A stretch of 6,071 nt of DNA from the NCBI GenBank assembly GCA_021158865.1, contig JAGGSX010000091.1, positions 1 to 6,071 on the forward strand. Reading direction: 5' to 3'. The notes below the pieces were generated by a model. The model searched no databases and was not told the DNA's origin. It saw nothing but the letters and a program-made list of their open reading frames with translations. Both the position numbers and the translations under genes were made by a program. Below are positions 1 through 5,183 of the stretch, one piece after another. The first letter of the stretch is position 1. Every line of letters begins with the position of its first letter. The DNA is from Thermoplasmata archaeon. Lineage in GTDB: Archaea; Thermoplasmatota; E2; UBA202; JdFR-43.

Positions 1-8
1 ATTTTGCC

Positions 9-16
9 CACCTCCT
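9..16 (-). promoter_or_regulatory. Shine-Dalgarno of a gene starting just beyond the left edge
   Basis: Read on the minus strand this is AGGAGGTG, a full match to the archaeal anti-Shine-Dalgarno. It is followed by GGCAAA and then AT at the window edge (positions 2-1), so an ATG would be completed by a G at position 0. The 6-nt spacing is ideal. The coding sequence itself is entirely outside the window, so nothing can be said about its product. Confidence 0.7.
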
Positions 17-70
17 TTTATAATGCGGGGGCGGGCTTTAACATATCATCACAGTATGGTAGAAGAAAAA

Positions 71-78
71 TTTATATA
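71..78 (-). promoter_or_regulatory. TATA box for the off-window minus-strand gene
   Basis: The minus strand reads TATATAAA with purines just upstream, a good archaeal TATA/BRE context. A start about 25 nt downstream (near 49) would give a leader of roughly 48 nt ending in the strong Shine-Dalgarno at 9-16. The element is nearly symmetric, but rightward use would only run into the 3' end of the regulator gene, so leftward use is the better reading. The remaining bases of 1-146 show no gene. Confidence 0.55.
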
Positions 79-116
79 CTTACTGAAAAAGGGCATCTTT
101 TATTAAGAGTAATCGA

Positions 117-128
117 TAAATAAAAATA
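117..128 (-). terminator. possible oligo-T terminator of the regulator gene
   Basis: About 20 to 30 nt past the regulator's stop codon the minus strand reads TATTTTTATTTA. Archaeal RNA polymerase commonly stops at such T-rich tracts without a hairpin. The region is AT-rich in general, so this is a weak call. Confidence 0.3.
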
Positions 129-146
129 GATAATATTTTGCCTTTG

Positions 147-665
147 CTATCTCCTCTGTTTTTTAACTCGCAGCGCAAGAATTAGTAATATTAGGAATAT
201 GATGAAAAACAATATTCCTGAATAAAGCACAGAAATATCTTTTGTGGATCTAACCAATCCGTCTGAAGAAATACTTTCCGTGATATAGCGTATCAATTGA
301 ACAAGTGATATAATTAATGAAATAATTGCTGATGATAGGATTATAAGAAATTTATTTTTCGGATAGAATAGATTTTTACCTTTTTGAGTAAGTTCATAGT
401 AAACCCATATGTTATTTCCATCCAGTTTTTTCACAAAACCTGTCTCCAACAATTGGCGAATGTGAGCATATACTGTAGATTTATCCAGACCAGTGATGCG
501 AGAGAGCTGAGAAATTGTTGCCCTTTTCTTTTTGCCAAGAATTTTCAAAATTTTTATTCTGCTATCAGATGATAATGCTTTTAATGATTTTTTATCAAGA
601 GATATAAAATCCCCCTTATCTTCCATCAGATTTTTGAGTAACTCCTGTTTTATATACCTTACCAT
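147..665 (-). CDS. membrane-anchored winged-helix transcriptional regulator
   Basis: A 172-residue predicted DNA-binding regulator. Residues about 24-95 form an ArsR/MarR-like winged helix-turn-helix: LSSDSRIKILKILGKKKRATIS leads into helix-turn-helix residues 51-78 (key positions S52, L54, T58, D61, S63, V65, L72), and the wing is around VKKLDGNNIWVYYELT (78-93). Two hydrophobic segments follow (about 106-127 and 145-167). The C-terminal tail RVKKQRR is basic, which predicts that both ends face the cytoplasm, joined by a short outer loop. Such regulators can sense the membrane or cell surface. The ATG at 663-665 has no Shine-Dalgarno. A minus-strand TATA box at 698-705 predicts a leader of only about 10 nt, fitting near-leaderless translation. 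An alternative start at Met14 (624-626) would leave the rightward TATA box outside the gene, but its nearest GGAG is about 15 nt away. The gene abuts a 20-bp palindrome that is probably its own operator. Ligand and signal are unknown. Confidence 0.85.
   Translation of the reverse strand: MVRYIKQELLKNLMEDKGDFISLDKKSLKALSSDSRIKILKILGKKKRATISQLSRITGLDKSTVYAHIRQLLETGFVKKLDGNNIWVYYELTQKGKNLFYPKNKFLIILSSAIISLIISLVQLIRYITESISSDGLVRSTKDISVLYSGILFFIIFLILLILALRVKKQRR
649..656 (+). promoter_or_regulatory. TATA box for the first caspase-like module
   Basis: TTTATATA is a standard archaeal TATA box. Its centre (about 652.5) is 25 bp from the palindrome centre (677.5), so transcription should begin inside the palindrome, near 677-680. 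With the regulator start at 665 the box lies inside codons 3-6 of that gene. The identical element precedes the second module. Confidence 0.7.
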
Positions 666-667
666 TT

Positions 668-687
668 TGTTGGAAAATTTTCCAACA
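668..687. promoter_or_regulatory. 20-bp perfect palindrome, probable operator
   Basis: TGTTGGAAAATTTTCCAACA is an uninterrupted palindrome, the size and symmetry expected for a dimeric winged-helix protein. It ends 2 bp before the regulator's start codon and covers the predicted transcription starts of both the regulator and the rightward operon. Binding here should block both promoters, giving autoregulation and control of the module. That the neighbouring regulator is the binder is an inference from position. Confidence 0.8.
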
Positions 688-697
688 CTTTCGGGGG

Positions 698-705
698 ATA
701 TTTAA
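698..705 (-). promoter_or_regulatory. TATA box for the regulator gene
   Basis: The minus strand reads TTAAATAT. Its centre (701.5) is 24 bp from the palindrome centre, mirroring the rightward TATA box on the other side. The predicted start is near 676, about 10 nt before the regulator ATG. Confidence 0.5.
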
Positions 706-745
706 CAGCATTCCAAATATAGAAATGAAAAGAGGTGATGAAAAG

Positions 746-859
746 GTGAAGGGAAAAATATCGCTAACTAAAAGGATGGAAAAGATACTTATTAATAACG
801 GCTCCAGCGGAATGATAAAGGAACCCTTCCGGAGATGGTCGAAAATGGAGGACAAATGA
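746..859 (+). CDS. possible 37-codon small ORF leading the first module
   Basis: A GTG-initiated ORF encodes a basic 37-residue peptide beginning MKGKISLTKR and ending in RRWSKMEDK. In favour of translation, the Shine-Dalgarno GAGGTGAT (732-739), carried in the 93-bp repeat, lies 6 nt upstream, and the TGA stop (857-859) overlaps the ATG of the caspase-like gene in an ATGA arrangement typical of coupled genes. Its start aligns with the start of the second caspase-like gene (MKGWKI), which sits at the same place behind the same cassette, so it may be a leader peptide or the relic of a displaced gene start. It has no recognisable domain, signal peptide or membrane segment. The alternative is that this is simply a leader of about 115 nt and the ORF is accidental. 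A three-codon ATG ORF at 738-749 overlaps the Shine-Dalgarno and is probably meaningless. Confidence 0.45.
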   Translation: MKGKISLTKRMEKILINNGSSGMIKEPFRRWSKMEDK

Positions 860-1668
860 AAAACGCAACTAGAACTGCTATATGTTTCATCTCTCTACTC
901 ATAACTACAAGCCTAGTATTACCTGCGATAACTACAGCTATCCCATCTACGTGTTACGTAGGTGTGTCTTGGAAAGAATCCTATCCCAATTGGGGAAATT
1001 GTTATCTTGCTCAGGAGGACGCAGATGGTTTTTTAAATAAAATTACCAGTGATTCACATTGGCACCAAAAATTCAGGATCACAGGATCTAATAATCATAG
1101 AGGACAATGGGAATACACATCGGACCAAAATTATGTTGAAACAGCTCATTTTGCATACTATGCGGGTCATGGATATTACAATTCTGTTACCAAAGTTACC
1201 AAGATGGTATTTTATGATACTATAGGATTGCCTGATTCCCCCCGAATAAACCCTGACCATTGCGATTGGGGAGACGAAGGACCACTGAAATGGGTCGCTC
1301 TATCAGCTTGCGATGTGGGATATAGAACTTACAAAGCTCTTGATGGAATACATCTAATATGTGCTGCTAAATGTGAAATTGATGAATATACCTATGGTGT
1401 AGATTTTGGGGACTATTTAATAAACGGATATCCTATAAAATGGTCTTGGTTTCACACCATGGATAATGCCTATGACGCTAATCCTATAAACGTGAAGGGG
1501 ACGGTCAATGTAGTTGGAGAAGATAGCAGCGTCGGTAATGATCACATCTACTGGCACGGATCCGTAGCTGCCGATCCCCCTGTCGACGATTACTATTATG
1601 AATGGACGCATAGTCCAAGCGGGGGCTGGTATGGACAAGGAAGTGGACATAAATGGAGGTGGACATAA
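856..1668 (+). CDS. secreted caspase-like (clan CD-like, DUF6345-type) protein, copy 1
   Basis: A 270-residue predicted exported protein. The start is ATG 856, with GGAGG at 847-851 four bases upstream and a clean signal peptide (residues 1-28, cleavage likely after ITTA). An upstream ATG at 835 would add seven residues before the signal and is less likely. The core matches the signature of clan CD cysteine peptidases (caspase, gingipain, legumain): a hydrophobic strand running into His-Gly (HFAYYAGHG, H105-G106) and a second strand running into Ala-Cys (WVALSACD, C152), 47 residues apart. Further blocks shared with the copy at 4461-5171 are CDWGDE (136-141), GIHLI (164-168), and GNDHIYWHG (227-235) followed by DPPVDDYY. 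These blocks resemble what I recall of DUF6345. Extra cysteines (33, 49, 136, 173) could form disulfides. The C-terminus carries about 20 Gly/Ser/Trp-rich residues absent from copy 2, partly produced by a 16-bp tandem duplication. The gene is followed without a gap by its partner gene. Proteolytic activity is inferred, not shown. Confidence 0.85.
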   Translation: MKNATRTAICFISLLITTSLVLPAITTAIPSTCYVGVSWKESYPNWGNCYLAQEDADGFLNKITSDSHWHQKFRITGSNNHRGQWEYTSDQNYVETAHFAYYAGHGYYNSVTKVTKMVFYDTIGLPDSPRINPDHCDWGDEGPLKWVALSACDVGYRTYKALDGIHLICAAKCEIDEYTYGVDFGDYLINGYPIKWSWFHTMDNAYDANPINVKGTVNVVGEDSSVGNDHIYWHGSVAADPPVDDYYYEWTHSPSGGWYGQGSGHKWRWT

Positions 1669-1674
1669 ATGAAG
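1643..1674 (+). repeat. 16-bp tandem duplication across a gene junction
   Basis: GTGGACATAAATGGAG (1643-1658) is followed at once by GTGGACATAAATGAAG (1659-1674), 15 of 16 bases identical. With only one unit the reading frame would end AAA-TGA, overlapping the next gene's ATG. The extra unit shifts the frame, appends WRWT to the caspase-like protein, places GGAGGTG (1655-1661) 7 nt before the partner's ATG and converts the overlap into abutting TAA-ATG. Confidence 0.85.
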
Positions 1675-2598
1675 AAAACAAATATTGTAATCGGCTTGAT
1701 ACTTCTAACAGCGCTTATATCCTCATCTATTTATAACAGTCAATCTTTCGATAATCGAGAGACGCTCCAAGGCAGAGGACCTGCAATAAATTTATACCTA
1801 GATGCAAACGTTACTCCACCTTCTGAAAACATTGATAAACTGCCCATATACAAGATAGTGCCTGATTTTACACTGACCGAATTCAAGGATATCGCCAATG
1901 CTTTTGGTCTTCACGGTGGAATAAACTCATACTTGGACGAGCAGGATAATCTCCGTGCTTATAAAGTAGGGAATGACAACGGGCTCATGGAATACTGGAT
2001 GAAAACAGGTGTATTAACATATACCTCATCCAATGCTTTCCCCACGGTTAGTGAACAGCCAAAGTTACCATCGGATGAAGAAGCTATAGATATAGCAACC
2101 GATTTCTTGAAGGAAAATGGATTCTGGAACGATGACATGAAATATTACAGTATATCTTATGACTACCAGCGTTTATGCAGAAAATCGACTGGAGAGGTAA
2201 TACAGGAATTTGTTCTTACCAAATGGGTATACTTCGGAGAAAAAATTGACGGACTTCCAATAACAGGCGCTGCAGGAAAAATAGTTGTCGCTATAGGAAA
2301 GGATAATAATATAGTGAAATTTATTGTTCCACAGAGAGCATTTGAAAAAATTGAGGAAAAGCAGCTTCTTCCAATTCAAGACGTTCTTTCCAATCTAAAA
2401 AATGGTAGAGGGGCACTGAGCATACCCAGAGCTCCGCTTGCAGGCAGAAATATCACTATAACAAACGCTCATTTGACCTACTACGCTGGTTCGATACCGG
2501 AGGGCAACGACGGCGGTCTGTTAATACCTTCCTATTATCTCGAGGGTGAGTTCGAGGATACTGGACAAGGAATAGGATTTTATACCAAAGCTATCTAA
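1669..2598 (+). CDS. secreted partner protein with FTP/PepSY-propeptide-like region, copy 1
   Basis: A 309-residue predicted exported or membrane-tethered protein with an N-terminal signal or anchor (residues 4-22). ATG 1669 immediately follows the stop of the caspase-like gene, with GGAGGTG at 1655-1661 as ribosome site, so the two are surely cotranscribed. Blocks shared with the paralogue at 5184 are TGVLTYT (113-119), LPSDEEAIDIATDFLKENGF (133-152), KSTGEV (172-177), and VYFGEKIDGLPITGAAGKIV (187-206) followed by an IGKDNNIVKFI strand, then LKNGRG (243-248) and YYLEGEFEDT (289-298). The stretch from 180 to 221 has the pattern of FTP/PepSY propeptides of secreted metallopeptidases (bulky strand, G-x-P-V/I-x-G, strand, short turn, strand). 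The region from 133 resembles an AI-x-IA-x-x-F helix as in PepSY domains. From memory, related sequence precedes the DUF6345 domain in single-chain bacterial proteins. A role as separate chaperone or inhibitor of the caspase-like protein is an inference. Confidence 0.8.
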   Translation: MKKTNIVIGLILLTALISSSIYNSQSFDNRETLQGRGPAINLYLDANVTPPSENIDKLPIYKIVPDFTLTEFKDIANAFGLHGGINSYLDEQDNLRAYKVGNDNGLMEYWMKTGVLTYTSSNAFPTVSEQPKLPSDEEAIDIATDFLKENGFWNDDMKYYSISYDYQRLCRKSTGEVIQEFVLTKWVYFGEKIDGLPITGAAGKIVVAIGKDNNIVKFIVPQRAFEKIEEKQLLPIQDVLSNLKNGRGALSIPRAPLAGRNITITNAHLTYYAGSIPEGNDGGLLIPSYYLEGEFEDTGQGIGFYTKAI

Positions 2599-2625
2599 GA
2601 GGTATTCAGCAAGATATAAACTACC

Positions 2626-2645
2626 CTCTTCCCCCCTTTTTTCTT
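2626..2645 (+). terminator. pyrimidine-tract terminator of module 1
   Basis: CTCTTCCCCCCTTTTTTCTT begins 27 bases past the partner's stop. A C-rich then T-rich tract without a hairpin is a common archaeal termination signal, and it separates the module from the promoter of the next gene. Confidence 0.5.
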
Positions 2646-2659
2646 ATGACAAAAAAGGA

Positions 2660-2668
2660 TTTATAAAT
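2660..2668 (+). promoter_or_regulatory. TATA box of the NosD-like gene
   Basis: TTTATAAAT preceded by an A-rich, G-containing BRE-like stretch (AAAAAAGGA). A start about 25 nt downstream (near 2689) falls only about 8 nt before the ATG at 2697, so the message would be nearly leaderless; GGGTGG at 2687-2692 is at best a partial ribosome site. No palindrome like that at 668-687 is present, so this gene is probably not under the same operator. Confidence 0.65.
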
Positions 2669-2696
2669 GGCGAGATATTAAAGAAAGGGTGGCAAA

Positions 2697-4346
2697 ATGA
2701 ACATAAAAATCAAAAAGATAATGATGTGCACATCGGCTTTGCTGATAGTATTTGTTATAGCTACATTGTTCGCATTGAGTAAAGATATTCAAAGCGATAA
2801 TGCTTTAAACTGTGTAAATAATGAAAACGTTCTATATGTAGGCGGGAATGGTCCAAACAACTACACAAAAATACAGGATGCAATAAATGATGCACAAAAT
2901 GGTGATACAGTTTTTGTTTATGATGACTCGTCGCCGTATTATGAAAATATTGTTATAAATAAAGCAATCAATCTGCTAGGTGAAAATAGAGAAACAACGG
3001 TAATATGTGGAAACAAAGATATAGAAAAGGTTGTTATTGTTGAGGCAAATTACGGAAATATATCTCATTTTACGATAACAACTAGTAAATGCAAAGATAT
3101 CCGCGAGGGCATTTTACTAGGTAATGGATTAAAATATATATCTGTACACTATGTTAAGATATCGGATTGTAATTTCTACAATTTTGTTGACGCCATTATA
3201 TGTTGTGGACAGTCATCAAACATTACCGTATCAAACTGTAAATTCTGGAATTCCTCATGCGCTGTAGCAACCGGAGAAAAAAGTAATTATATTGTTTCCA
3301 ACTGCGATATTAAAGCCTGGGGAGGTATTGCCATCTCTGGTAGTGCCACCGTCTCAAATTGTACGTTCCACCCAGGAAAAATATGGATTCATGATGGTGA
3401 TAATAATAAGCTTATAAATAACTATATTGAAGATGGGGCAATGCAAATAGAGTACTCCTCGCATAATTTTTTAAGGAATAATACGCTTGTGAACAGCGGT
3501 CTGGAAGTTTTTGGTCACGGTGTCGAGGATTTCCACCATGACATTGATGCTTCCAATATTATGCAGGGCAAGCCGATATATTATTTCTACGATAAGAAGG
3601 ACATGATAATCGATGAAAACAGCAACACTGGCTACATTATACTGGCTTCGTGCCAAAATATAACTGTCAGGGATCTAGATTTGTACGGCTCGGTTTTAGC
3701 ATTTTCCTCCAATAATAGCTTTGAAAATTGTTCATTTTGGGGAAATTCAGTGGGTATATACCTCCATAACTCTACATACAATTCCATCCATAAATGCCAT
3801 TTCGAAAATTATTATCCGTTGATGATAGAACAATCTTGCAGAAATAATGTCTCATATTGCACATTTTCAGGACCCTATGTTCACAACATAGAAATATGGC
3901 ACTCATCAAATGAAAATACAGTCGTGGGTTGCACTTTAAATGGCAATGGCATTTATCTGGGAGATGCTTATAACAACACCATTGTAAAATGCTCCATATC
4001 CAATAGTAGTTGTGGAATAGAGATAGACGGCAATGATAATGTAGTGAACCGCTGCAACATTACTCAGAATGAACTAGGGGCCTTTGTGGGAGGTCGTTCA
4101 AACAAAATATTCCTCAACAATTTCATTAACAACAACAGAAATGCGTTTTGCTACGGGCTGAATATATGGAATACAAGAGAAGGTGGAAATTACTGGGATG
4201 ATTATCGTGGCTTCGATTTAAACAAGGATGGTATTGGTGAGTTACCGTATCACGTAAAAACAGATATACAGGCTATTCCACTATATATGGAAAGTTTTTT
4301 CAATTTTGATTGGCGTCCTCTCATGTATCCTGTGAAAACCTTGTAG
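2697..4346 (+). CDS. secreted NosD-like right-handed beta-helix protein
   Basis: A 549-residue predicted surface or secreted protein. It opens with a basic, hydrophobic signal or anchor (residues 3-27). The segment from about 45 to 104 (VGGNGPNNYTKIQDAINDAQ, then GDTVFV, INLLGENRETTVI) is the standard entry of archaeal NosD/CASH-type pectate-lyase-like proteins. About 390 residues of short N- and C-rich coils follow (recurring NC-x-F, DC-x-F, KC-x-F turns), the sign of a parallel beta-helix with Asn/Cys ladders; I count 21 cysteines. The end has the usual GGNYWDDYRGFD block (about 496-507) and a DLNKDGIGE loop (507-515) with the spacing of a calcium-binding loop, then LPYHV. There is no C-terminal membrane segment. 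Relatives bind or cleave surface polysaccharide or act as structural surface proteins. The name NosD does not imply a nitrous-oxide role, since no nos gene is nearby. It has its own promoter and lies between the two caspase-like modules. Confidence 0.85.
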   Translation: MNIKIKKIMMCTSALLIVFVIATLFALSKDIQSDNALNCVNNENVLYVGGNGPNNYTKIQDAINDAQNGDTVFVYDDSSPYYENIVINKAINLLGENRETTVICGNKDIEKVVIVEANYGNISHFTITTSKCKDIREGILLGNGLKYISVHYVKISDCNFYNFVDAIICCGQSSNITVSNCKFWNSSCAVATGEKSNYIVSNCDIKAWGGIAISGSATVSNCTFHPGKIWIHDGDNNKLINNYIEDGAMQIEYSSHNFLRNNTLVNSGLEVFGHGVEDFHHDIDASNIMQGKPIYYFYDKKDMIIDENSNTGYIILASCQNITVRDLDLYGSVLAFSSNNSFENCSFWGNSVGIYLHNSTYNSIHKCHFENYYPLMIEQSCRNNVSYCTFSGPYVHNIEIWHSSNENTVVGCTLNGNGIYLGDAYNNTIVKCSISNSSCGIEIDGNDNVVNRCNITQNELGAFVGGRSNKIFLNNFINNNRNAFCYGLNIWNTREGGNYWDDYRGFDLNKDGIGELPYHVKTDIQAIPLYMESFFNFDWRPLMYPVKTL

Positions 4347-4348
4347 GC

Positions 4349-4365
4349 AATTTGTTCTTTTCCTT
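4349..4365 (+). terminator. T-rich terminator of the NosD-like gene
   Basis: A pyrimidine-rich stretch (AATTTGTTCTTTTCCTT) begins a few bases after the TAG stop and runs straight into the second 93-bp cassette. It has no hairpin. It is plausible as an archaeal terminator but short. Confidence 0.35.
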
Positions 4366-4367
4366 AT

Positions 4368-4375
4368 TTTATATA
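4368..4375 (+). promoter_or_regulatory. TATA box for the second caspase-like module
   Basis: TTTATATA, the same element and the same distances as at 649-656. The predicted transcription start is near 4396-4399, leaving a leader of about 63 nt before the ATG at 4461. Confidence 0.7.
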
Positions 4376-4386
4376 CCTTACCATTT

Positions 4387-4406
4387 TGTTGGAAAATTTT
4401 CCAACA
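4387..4406. promoter_or_regulatory. 20-bp perfect palindrome, second operator copy
   Basis: The same TGTTGGAAAATTTTCCAACA as at 668-687, again covering the predicted transcription start. Its presence predicts that the regulator at 147-665 controls this module too. Confidence 0.8.
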
Positions 4407-4416
4407 CTTTCGGGGG

Positions 4417-4424
4417 ATATTTAA
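4417..4424 (-). promoter_or_regulatory. orphan leftward TATA box
   Basis: The copy of the regulator's promoter (minus strand TTAAATAT) carried in the second cassette. Here it has no regulator gene to serve. If active it would yield an RNA antisense to the 3' end of the NosD-like gene, starting near 4395. Confidence 0.35.
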
Positions 4425-4450
4425 CAGCATTCCAAATATAGAAATGAAAA

Positions 4451-4458
4451 GAGGTGAT
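4451..4458 (+). promoter_or_regulatory. Shine-Dalgarno of the second caspase-like gene
   Basis: GAGGTGAT is an 8-base match to the archaeal anti-Shine-Dalgarno, 2 nt before ATG 4461. It fixes the start and shows what the same site at 732-739 would be expected to drive in module 1: there it faces the small ORF rather than the caspase-like gene. Confidence 0.8.
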
Positions 4459-4460
4459 GT

Positions 4461-5171
4461 ATGAAAGGTTGGAAAATATTGTTGGCTGTAGCGGTTGTGG
4501 GAATGTTTATAATGCCTATATCTGTGACAAGAGCCTATTACATAGGAGTAGAGTGGGTCAATAATTATAGTTGGCCAACACCAGATTTGCACTATTGTGA
4601 TGATGATGCAAGGGGTTTCAGAGATAAAATACTAACCGATAGCAATTGGTTACTTAAATTTGAAAAATCGAATAGTGGATGTAAGGATGAACATTGGCAA
4701 TATCAGGATGATGAAAATTATGTGGATAATGTTCACTTTTCCTATTATTCAGGTCATGGAAATGATCATGAACTTGTAATTTCTACATATTGGGAGCATG
4801 CAGAATGGGATAACTGCAAATGGGGAGATGAAAGAAATGGGCGACATGACTGGACGGTATTATCATGTTGTGAAGCGGCAAAAGAAAAATTTTCTCACGC
4901 TTTAAGAGGCATACACCTTATTCTGGGATGGAAAACCACCTGTATTGATACAAACTATGGATCTACTTTTGCTACCGGAATGATAGACTATGATTGGACT
5001 ATTAAAGCCAGCTGGTTCTATGCCGGAGATATAAAAGGTTCATCATGGGATATTCAGCGAGTTCTAGGTGAAAATATAGATATGGGAAATGATCATCTTT
5101 ACGGTCATGGTTATGTAAATCCAGATCCGGAAGTAGATGACTACTATGTATATTGGGATAATACGGTTTAA
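4461..5171 (+). CDS. secreted caspase-like (clan CD-like, DUF6345-type) protein, copy 2
   Basis: A 236-residue predicted exported protein with a signal peptide (residues 1-25, cleavage after VTRA likely). It is homologous to the protein at 856-1668 over the whole mature length, though by eye well under half the residues are shared. The dyad motifs are conserved: VHFSYYSGHG (H99-G100) and WTVLSCCE (C137 aligned with C152 of copy 1, the preceding Ala replaced by Cys136), here 38 residues apart because a loop is shorter. Also conserved are CKWGDE (119-124), GIHLILGWKTTC (150-161), a second GNDHLYGHG (209-217), and DPEVDDYY (222-229). The protein stops soon after this block, lacking the Gly/Trp-rich tail of copy 1. 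Codons 3-6 contain GTTGGAAAAT (4468-4477), the left half of the operator palindrome, which may be chance. A partner gene follows after 12 bases. The catalytic role is inferred from motif order only. Confidence 0.85.
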   Translation: MKGWKILLAVAVVGMFIMPISVTRAYYIGVEWVNNYSWPTPDLHYCDDDARGFRDKILTDSNWLLKFEKSNSGCKDEHWQYQDDENYVDNVHFSYYSGHGNDHELVISTYWEHAEWDNCKWGDERNGRHDWTVLSCCEAAKEKFSHALRGIHLILGWKTTCIDTNYGSTFATGMIDYDWTIKASWFYAGDIKGSSWDIQRVLGENIDMGNDHLYGHGYVNPDPEVDDYYVYWDNTV

Positions 5172-5183
5172 GTAGGTGATAAT

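Larger units (their letters stand above)
648..740. repeat. 93-bp perfect direct repeat, copy 1 (promoter/operator/leader cassette)
   Basis: Identical base for base to 4367-4459 (offset 3719). The cassette contains the first six codons of the regulator (minus strand), a rightward TATA box, a 20-bp palindrome, a leftward TATA box, a common leader and the Shine-Dalgarno GAGGTGAT. Weaker similarity continues past the end: AAAGGT..GG.AAAATAT is shared if TATG is gapped. The repeat boundaries coincide with a functional control region rather than with any transposon ends. Confidence 0.97.
4367..4459. repeat. 93-bp perfect direct repeat, copy 2 (promoter/operator/leader cassette)
   Basis: Identical to 648-740. 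It includes the reverse complement of the regulator's first six codons (MVRYIK), but the next minus-strand codon (4364-4366) is TAA, so only a stub of the regulator gene came along. The cassette replaces any native upstream region of the second caspase-like gene and delivers TATA box, operator, leader and Shine-Dalgarno as one unit. Confidence 0.97.

Noticed and set aside
668..687. Palindrome as an intrinsic terminator or RNA hairpin.
   Set aside because: The predicted transcription start lies at its centre, so the RNA would contain only half of it. No T-run follows, and archaea rarely use hairpin terminators. An operator fits better.
648..740. The 93-bp repeat as the end of an insertion sequence or a MITE.
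   Set aside because: There are no terminal inverted repeats, no target-site duplications and no transposase. Both copies are in the same orientation and coincide with functional promoter regions.
680..740. Conserved leader as a riboswitch.
   Set aside because: Only about 60 nt, with no convincing set of helices. Its conservation is explained by the recent duplication.
616..855. Minus-strand ORF sharing a run of about 30 identical residues with another minus-strand ORF at 4281-4592.
   Set aside because: The shared peptide is just the translation of the 93-bp repeat. Both frames run through TATA boxes, the operator and the Shine-Dalgarno, neither has a ribosome site, and they overlap real genes antisense.
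835..855. Seven-residue upstream extension of the first caspase-like protein (ATG 835).
   Set aside because: It puts polar residues before a clean signal peptide and lacks a Shine-Dalgarno, whereas ATG 856 has GGAGG four bases upstream.
2697..4346. Asn/Cys-rich repeats as a tandem DNA repeat or CRISPR-like array.
   Set aside because: The periodicity is at protein level only (beta-helix coils). The DNA units differ and form one continuous reading frame.
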